DNA of 8,857 nt from Methanoregula sp. (GTDB lineage: Archaea > Halobacteriota > Methanomicrobia > Methanomicrobiales > Methanospirillaceae): assembly GCA_003154335.1 (NCBI GenBank), contig PMDE01000138.1, forward strand, positions 31,326 through 40,182, read 5' to 3'. How positions within the stretch are numbered: position 1 is the stretch's first letter; every line of letters starts with the position of its first letter. A program made the translations under genes and the position numbers. Below, one piece after another: positions 5,945 to 8,857 of this stretch. Under the pieces are notes generated by a model. That model worked only from the letters and a program-made list of their open reading frames with translations. It was not told the DNA's origin and searched no databases.

Positions 5945-8614
5945 TTAGCAGGTTGAACCGCTTCCGCACTGCTCCACTACAATGCCGGAATTGGTCGAAT
6001 ACACGGTGCCTTTCCACTTGTTATTCGTGGCAAACAGGTTCCAGTTGCTGACCGTCCTTGTCTGTGAATGCGACTGGTAGATTACGGATTCAGCGCCATC
6101 GTAATTTGAGTCACTTCCCCAGTTTGTCTGGATATCGTTATTATAGACATATGCTCCGGTTGTAGGGATATCCCGGATGTGGACGAATGCCTCCTGGTTG
6201 ATTCCCGATCCCTGAATCACGGTATTGTGATGGATAAGGAACGTATTTCCCGCTTTCGAAGAACTATCCAGACTCTCATGAACATCGACGTGGACCCCGC
6301 CAATCGGGTTATCGCATCCTCCCTGAATGATATTGTACCGGAACTCGTATTTCTCTCCGGTAACACCAGTACCGGTTATATCGTGCCGGTTATAATTGAA
6401 AATGTTTGCTTCAACTAATGCATCTCCTCCATTTACTTCTACACCATATCCTTCGCCTCGTGCCTCGTTGTGATGGAAGTAATTGTTGTGAATCCATGGT
6501 CTTCCTGCCGATGGAACCTCTTTAACCTGCACGGCAGAATATGCCCACCCTCTGAGTTCGTTGTTATCGACAATTTCCCCGGTGTAGCCGCCATTATTTG
6601 TGATACCCTGAAGATAATTGCTTTCAGATACTAACGGAGAAGACGTCGAGGGGAACATCTCTCCTTCCAGCTGCAGACCGGTAACCCGGACATTGTCGCC
6701 GCCAATGTCCAGCATCCCGTCGGTCCATCCCCCGGAACTGGACGACTTTTTCAGGACTGCACCGGCATGCCCGTTGTATCCACGGTCAGATGCAAGAGTA
6801 ACACCCGGAGGAATTGCCGGGGTGTTTCCCTCCGGGAAGGTTATGGTAGTGCCGCTCGGGATGAATATTACCTGCCCGGCTGTTGCCGGTTGTGAACCGC
6901 CAACCATGTGACTTTTTAATTCTGCAAGGGTGGTAACGGTATAGGTTCCCGATGTAATGATGCTGCTATACCCTGCACCGCCACCAATCGGACCGGCTCC
7001 GGTATATCCCCCGGCACCATATGTTCCATCTGAGGATACTATCGAAGATAAGCTGATGATACTTTCCGGTGCGGGTGAGGTGGTTGAACCCGATGATGAA
7101 CTGGAAGTACCCGCGACACGAATACTCTGGGATGCCGTTGGTCCAAACCACTGGTGGCCGTCCCACACCATCTGGTACTGGGGTGAATAGGTTCCTGCTG
7201 AAGCAGGCCCTTTCATGCTGAACGTGAAGGTATAGGATGACCCGGGCGCTACACTGGTGCCGGCAGGGATCCTTATTCGTGTGGGTCCGAATTTTACTGC
7301 ATCTCCGGACGCGTCCCCGACCCCGCCGAGACGGATAAGACCTGCTTCAGTCCAGCTTGTACTCCCGATATTTTTCATCGTTACCGAAACGGAATAACTC
7401 TGGCCGGCATTCATGGATGTGGGTATCGTACTGGACACGAGCTGGGCTACGGGAGTCCCTGCCGACACAGTAACCTGTGATGGTTGAGTGGAACTTGTCG
7501 GAGCCAGCAACCTTACGGGAACAGATGTTACGGTTATATAATTCGTCTTCGTTTCTGTGTAACTTCCCGCAGCAGTAAACACCATGAGTTTTACCGTATA
7601 TGTCCCGGGCGTCCGGTAGGTGTGGGCAGGATTTTGTGTGGTGTAATCCGTAATCCCGTCATTGTCCACGTCCCACTTGTATAAGCCGGTACCTGAAAAG
7701 ACAGATGCATCAGTAAACTGTACCGTCAATGGGTATTGTCCCAGAACCGGGCTGGCAGTGAATTGCGCAGAAGGCGCTACCCCGGTTGAACCAGCGATGC
7801 CGGTGACCTGAAGACTCTTGGATACCTGTGATCCAAACCACTGGTGTCCGTCCCACACCATTTGGTATTTGGGTGTATAGGAACCTGCTGAGGAAGGTGC
7901 TTTCATAGTGAACGAGAAAGTGTATTGCGATCCTGGCGATACACTCGTACCTGCGGGGATCTTTATCCGGACAAGTCCGAACCTGGCCGCATCACCTGAA
8001 GCATCATCAAGCGCACCAAGGCGGACCATACTTGCTTCATTCCAGGTCGTGGTCCCGGTATTTTTCATGGTTATAGAAACAGGATAACTCTGGCCTGTAT
8101 TCATGGTTGACGGTATTGTTTCTGACACGAGCTCTGCATTGACCGCCGAATTGCTTCCTGTTACAGTAACGGATTTGGAAATACGGGATCCAAACCACTG
8201 GTGTCCATCCCATACCATTCGGTATTTGGGTGTATAGGAACCTGCTGAGGAAGGTGCTTTCATAGTGAACGAGAAAGTGTATTGCGATCCTGGCGATACA
8301 CTCGTACCTGCGGGGATCTTTATCCGGACAAGTCCGAACCTGGCCGCATCACCTGAAGCATCATCAAGCGCACCAAGGCGGACCATACTTGCTTCATCCC
8401 ATGCAATGTTCCCGGTATTTTTCATGGTTATAGAAACAGGATAACTCTGACCCGGATCCATTGTTGACGGTATTGTATTTGATATATATTGGGCGGCAGG
8501 AGAAGAAGTAGCGGCGGATACCACGCCCGGCAATACTATTGCAAAAAGGATAAGTCCGATGAGAAGACTGATCATTCGTGATTTGGAAAATAATCCAAAT
8601 GAGCTCATGATCAT
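5945..8614 (-). CDS. secreted NBR1-like Ig / PKD / beta-helix protein
   Basis: An 889-aa extracellular protein. The signal peptide covers about residues 12-34 (VVSA before cleavage). NBR1-like Ig modules lie at about 38-152, 157-271 and 386-500, each with TIPSTM or TIPTSM, MKN(T/I)G, SGDA and MVWDGHQWFG. A PKD module lies at about 280-364 (WDVDNDG, NPAHTY, GTYTVKL). A Ser-rich linker (501-537) leads to a right-handed beta-helix (538-885) paralogous to the 374-aa neighbour: GGDNVRVTGLQLEGEM (638-653), ARGEGYG (718-724), NRHDI (742-746), YEFRYN (756-761), HVDVH (775-779). There is no membrane anchor; the chain ends CGSGSTC with cysteines 883 and 889. PKD and Ig modules usually mediate surface attachment or glycan contact, so adhesion or polysaccharide modification at the cell surface is inferred. 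The in-frame ATG at 8608 (residue 3) fits leaderless initiation better than 8614. Confidence 0.9.
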   Translation of the reverse strand: MIMSSFGLFSKSRMISLLIGLILFAIVLPGVVSAATSSPAAQYISNTIPSTMDPGQSYPVSITMKNTGNIAWDEASMVRLGALDDASGDAARFGLVRIKIPAGTSVSPGSQYTFSFTMKAPSSAGSYTPKYRMVWDGHQWFGSRISKSVTVTGSNSAVNAELVSETIPSTMNTGQSYPVSITMKNTGTTTWNEASMVRLGALDDASGDAARFGLVRIKIPAGTSVSPGSQYTFSFTMKAPSSAGSYTPKYQMVWDGHQWFGSQVSKSLQVTGIAGSTGVAPSAQFTASPVLGQYPLTVQFTDASVFSGTGLYKWDVDNDGITDYTTQNPAHTYRTPGTYTVKLMVFTAAGSYTETKTNYITVTSVPVRLLAPTSSTQPSQVTVSAGTPVAQLVSSTIPTSMNAGQSYSVSVTMKNIGSTSWTEAGLIRLGGVGDASGDAVKFGPTRIRIPAGTSVAPGSSYTFTFSMKGPASAGTYSPQYQMVWDGHQWFGPTASQSIRVAGTSSSSSGSTTSPAPESIISLSSIVSSDGTYGAGGYTGAGPIGGGAGYSSIITSGTYTVTTLAELKSHMVGGSQPATAGQVIFIPSGTTITFPEGNTPAIPPGVTLASDRGYNGHAGAVLKKSSSSGGWTDGMLDIGGDNVRVTGLQLEGEMFPSTSSPLVSESNYLQGITNNGGYTGEIVDNNELRGWAYSAVQVKEVPSAGRPWIHNNYFHHNEARGEGYGVEVNGGDALVEANIFNYNRHDITGTGVTGEKYEFRYNIIQGGCDNPIGGVHVDVHESLDSSSKAGNTFLIHHNTVIQGSGINQEAFVHIRDIPTTGAYVYNNDIQTNWGSDSNYDGAESVIYQSHSQTRTVSNWNLFATNNKWKGTVYSTNSGIVVEQCGSGSTC
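7864..8040 (-). repeat. 177-bp perfect direct repeat, copy in Ig module 2
   Basis: This segment encodes most of the second NBR1-like module (about residues 193-250). It is base-for-base identical to 8221-8397, which lies 357 bp (119 codons) away. The sequences differ on both sides of the repeat, apart from a further shared run of about 40 bp beyond the right end. Confidence 0.95.
8221..8397 (-). repeat. 177-bp perfect direct repeat, copy in Ig module 1
   Basis: This segment encodes most of the first NBR1-like module (about residues 74-131) and is identical to 7864-8040. The third module (7115-7459) is clearly diverged, so the identity does not reflect a constraint common to all three. Confidence 0.95.
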
Positions 8615-8626
8615 AGGTTGTATAAG

Positions 8627-8640
8627 AGTTATTATAAATT
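8627..8640 (-). promoter_or_regulatory. candidate TATA box of the 889-aa gene
   Basis: On the minus strand this contains TTTATAAT, centred near 8634. A start about 26 bp downstream falls at about 8608, exactly on the in-frame ATG of residue 3, which suggests a leaderless transcript. No Shine-Dalgarno site precedes either ATG. Confidence 0.45.
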
Positions 8641-8644
8641 AACA

Positions 8645-8682
8645 AAACCCTGCAGGTTTGATCATGTAACCTTTTGGTTATA
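8645..8682. promoter_or_regulatory. two adjacent palindromes upstream of the 889-aa promoter
   Basis: AAACC/GGTTT (8645-8649, 8655-8659, loop CTGCA) lies next to TGTAACC/GGTTATA (8665-8671, 8676-8682, loop TTTT, one wobble). They sit just upstream of the candidate TATA box, the usual position for an archaeal activator site. Both share the half-site AACC. The assignment as an operator is inference. Confidence 0.3.
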
Positions 8683-8764
8683 CTAATGAAAACCGGGACC
8701 CGCAGTGCTAAACCTGAATAAAACCGTTACTCCCGAAATTGAAGACTTATAACCTCATTTTTGT

Positions 8765-8780
8765 TTTAATATATAAATAA
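8765..8780. promoter_or_regulatory. second A/T-rich TATA-like element
   Basis: TTTAATATATAAATAA is nearly symmetric and could act in either direction. On the minus strand it would give the 889-aa gene a second promoter with a leader of about 130 nt. On the plus strand it could drive a gene beyond the right end of the window. Confidence 0.3.
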
Positions 8781-8857
8781 AAAATACCTTGGGGGAAATG
8801 ATTGTAACTATTTTTTTAGTATAGTACTACTTTTGATCACCGGAATTGTGCTGCATT

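Noticed and set aside
6618..7190. Plus-strand frames of 77-97 aa within the 889-aa gene
   Set aside because: They are antisense shadows of the beta-helix and Ser-rich linker, with Pro-rich composition caused by the opposite strand.
7864..8397. Repeats as a CRISPR array or insertion sequence
   Set aside because: The repeat is 177 bp, in frame and within coding sequence, with no spacers, terminal inverted repeats or transposase.

Overview
The window most resembles a methanogenic archaeon of the Methanomicrobiales type (Methanoregula or Methanosphaerula-like). This is inferred from gene content and signals, not from a marker gene. The evidence is A/T-rich TATA-like boxes at archaeal spacing, weak or absent Shine-Dalgarno sites, U-rich terminator-like tracts, a cytoplasmic HTH-PAS-PAS histidine kinase, and secreted proteins built from PKD, NBR1-like Ig and right-handed beta-helix modules. 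These are all common in that group.

Layout. Positions 1-936 carry no supported gene, only hairpins, including a strong 11-bp stem at 475-499 that looks like a REP-type palindrome. Positions 937-2640 (+) encode a soluble sensor histidine kinase with an N-terminal winged helix. A convergent gap (2641-2923) follows, packed with inverted repeats. Three genes then lie on the minus strand. An A+T-rich polysaccharide-deacetylase-like protein lies at 2924-4054, a 374-aa membrane-targeted beta-helix protein at 4278-5402, and an 889-aa secreted multidomain protein at 5945-8614. Each has its own candidate promoter and is separated from the next by more than 200 bp, so they look like single-gene units rather than an operon. 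The 542-bp gap at 5403-5944 contains a clear TATA box for the 374-aa gene and a possible decayed fragment on the plus strand.

How the genes may work together. The C-terminal half of the 889-aa protein and nearly all of the 374-aa protein are paralogues. They share long collinear motifs, including RHDI, YE(A/F)RYN and an H-x-D-x-H pair that could be an active or metal site. The large paralogue adds three NBR1-like Ig modules and one PKD module in front, probably for surface display or adhesion. Two of its Ig modules share a perfect 177-bp DNA repeat, a sign of recent duplication or gene conversion. With the deacetylase-like gene next door, the locus reads as cell-surface glycan modification or adhesion. 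The kinase may or may not be connected to it. No CRISPR array, tRNA, rRNA or intact mobile element was found.
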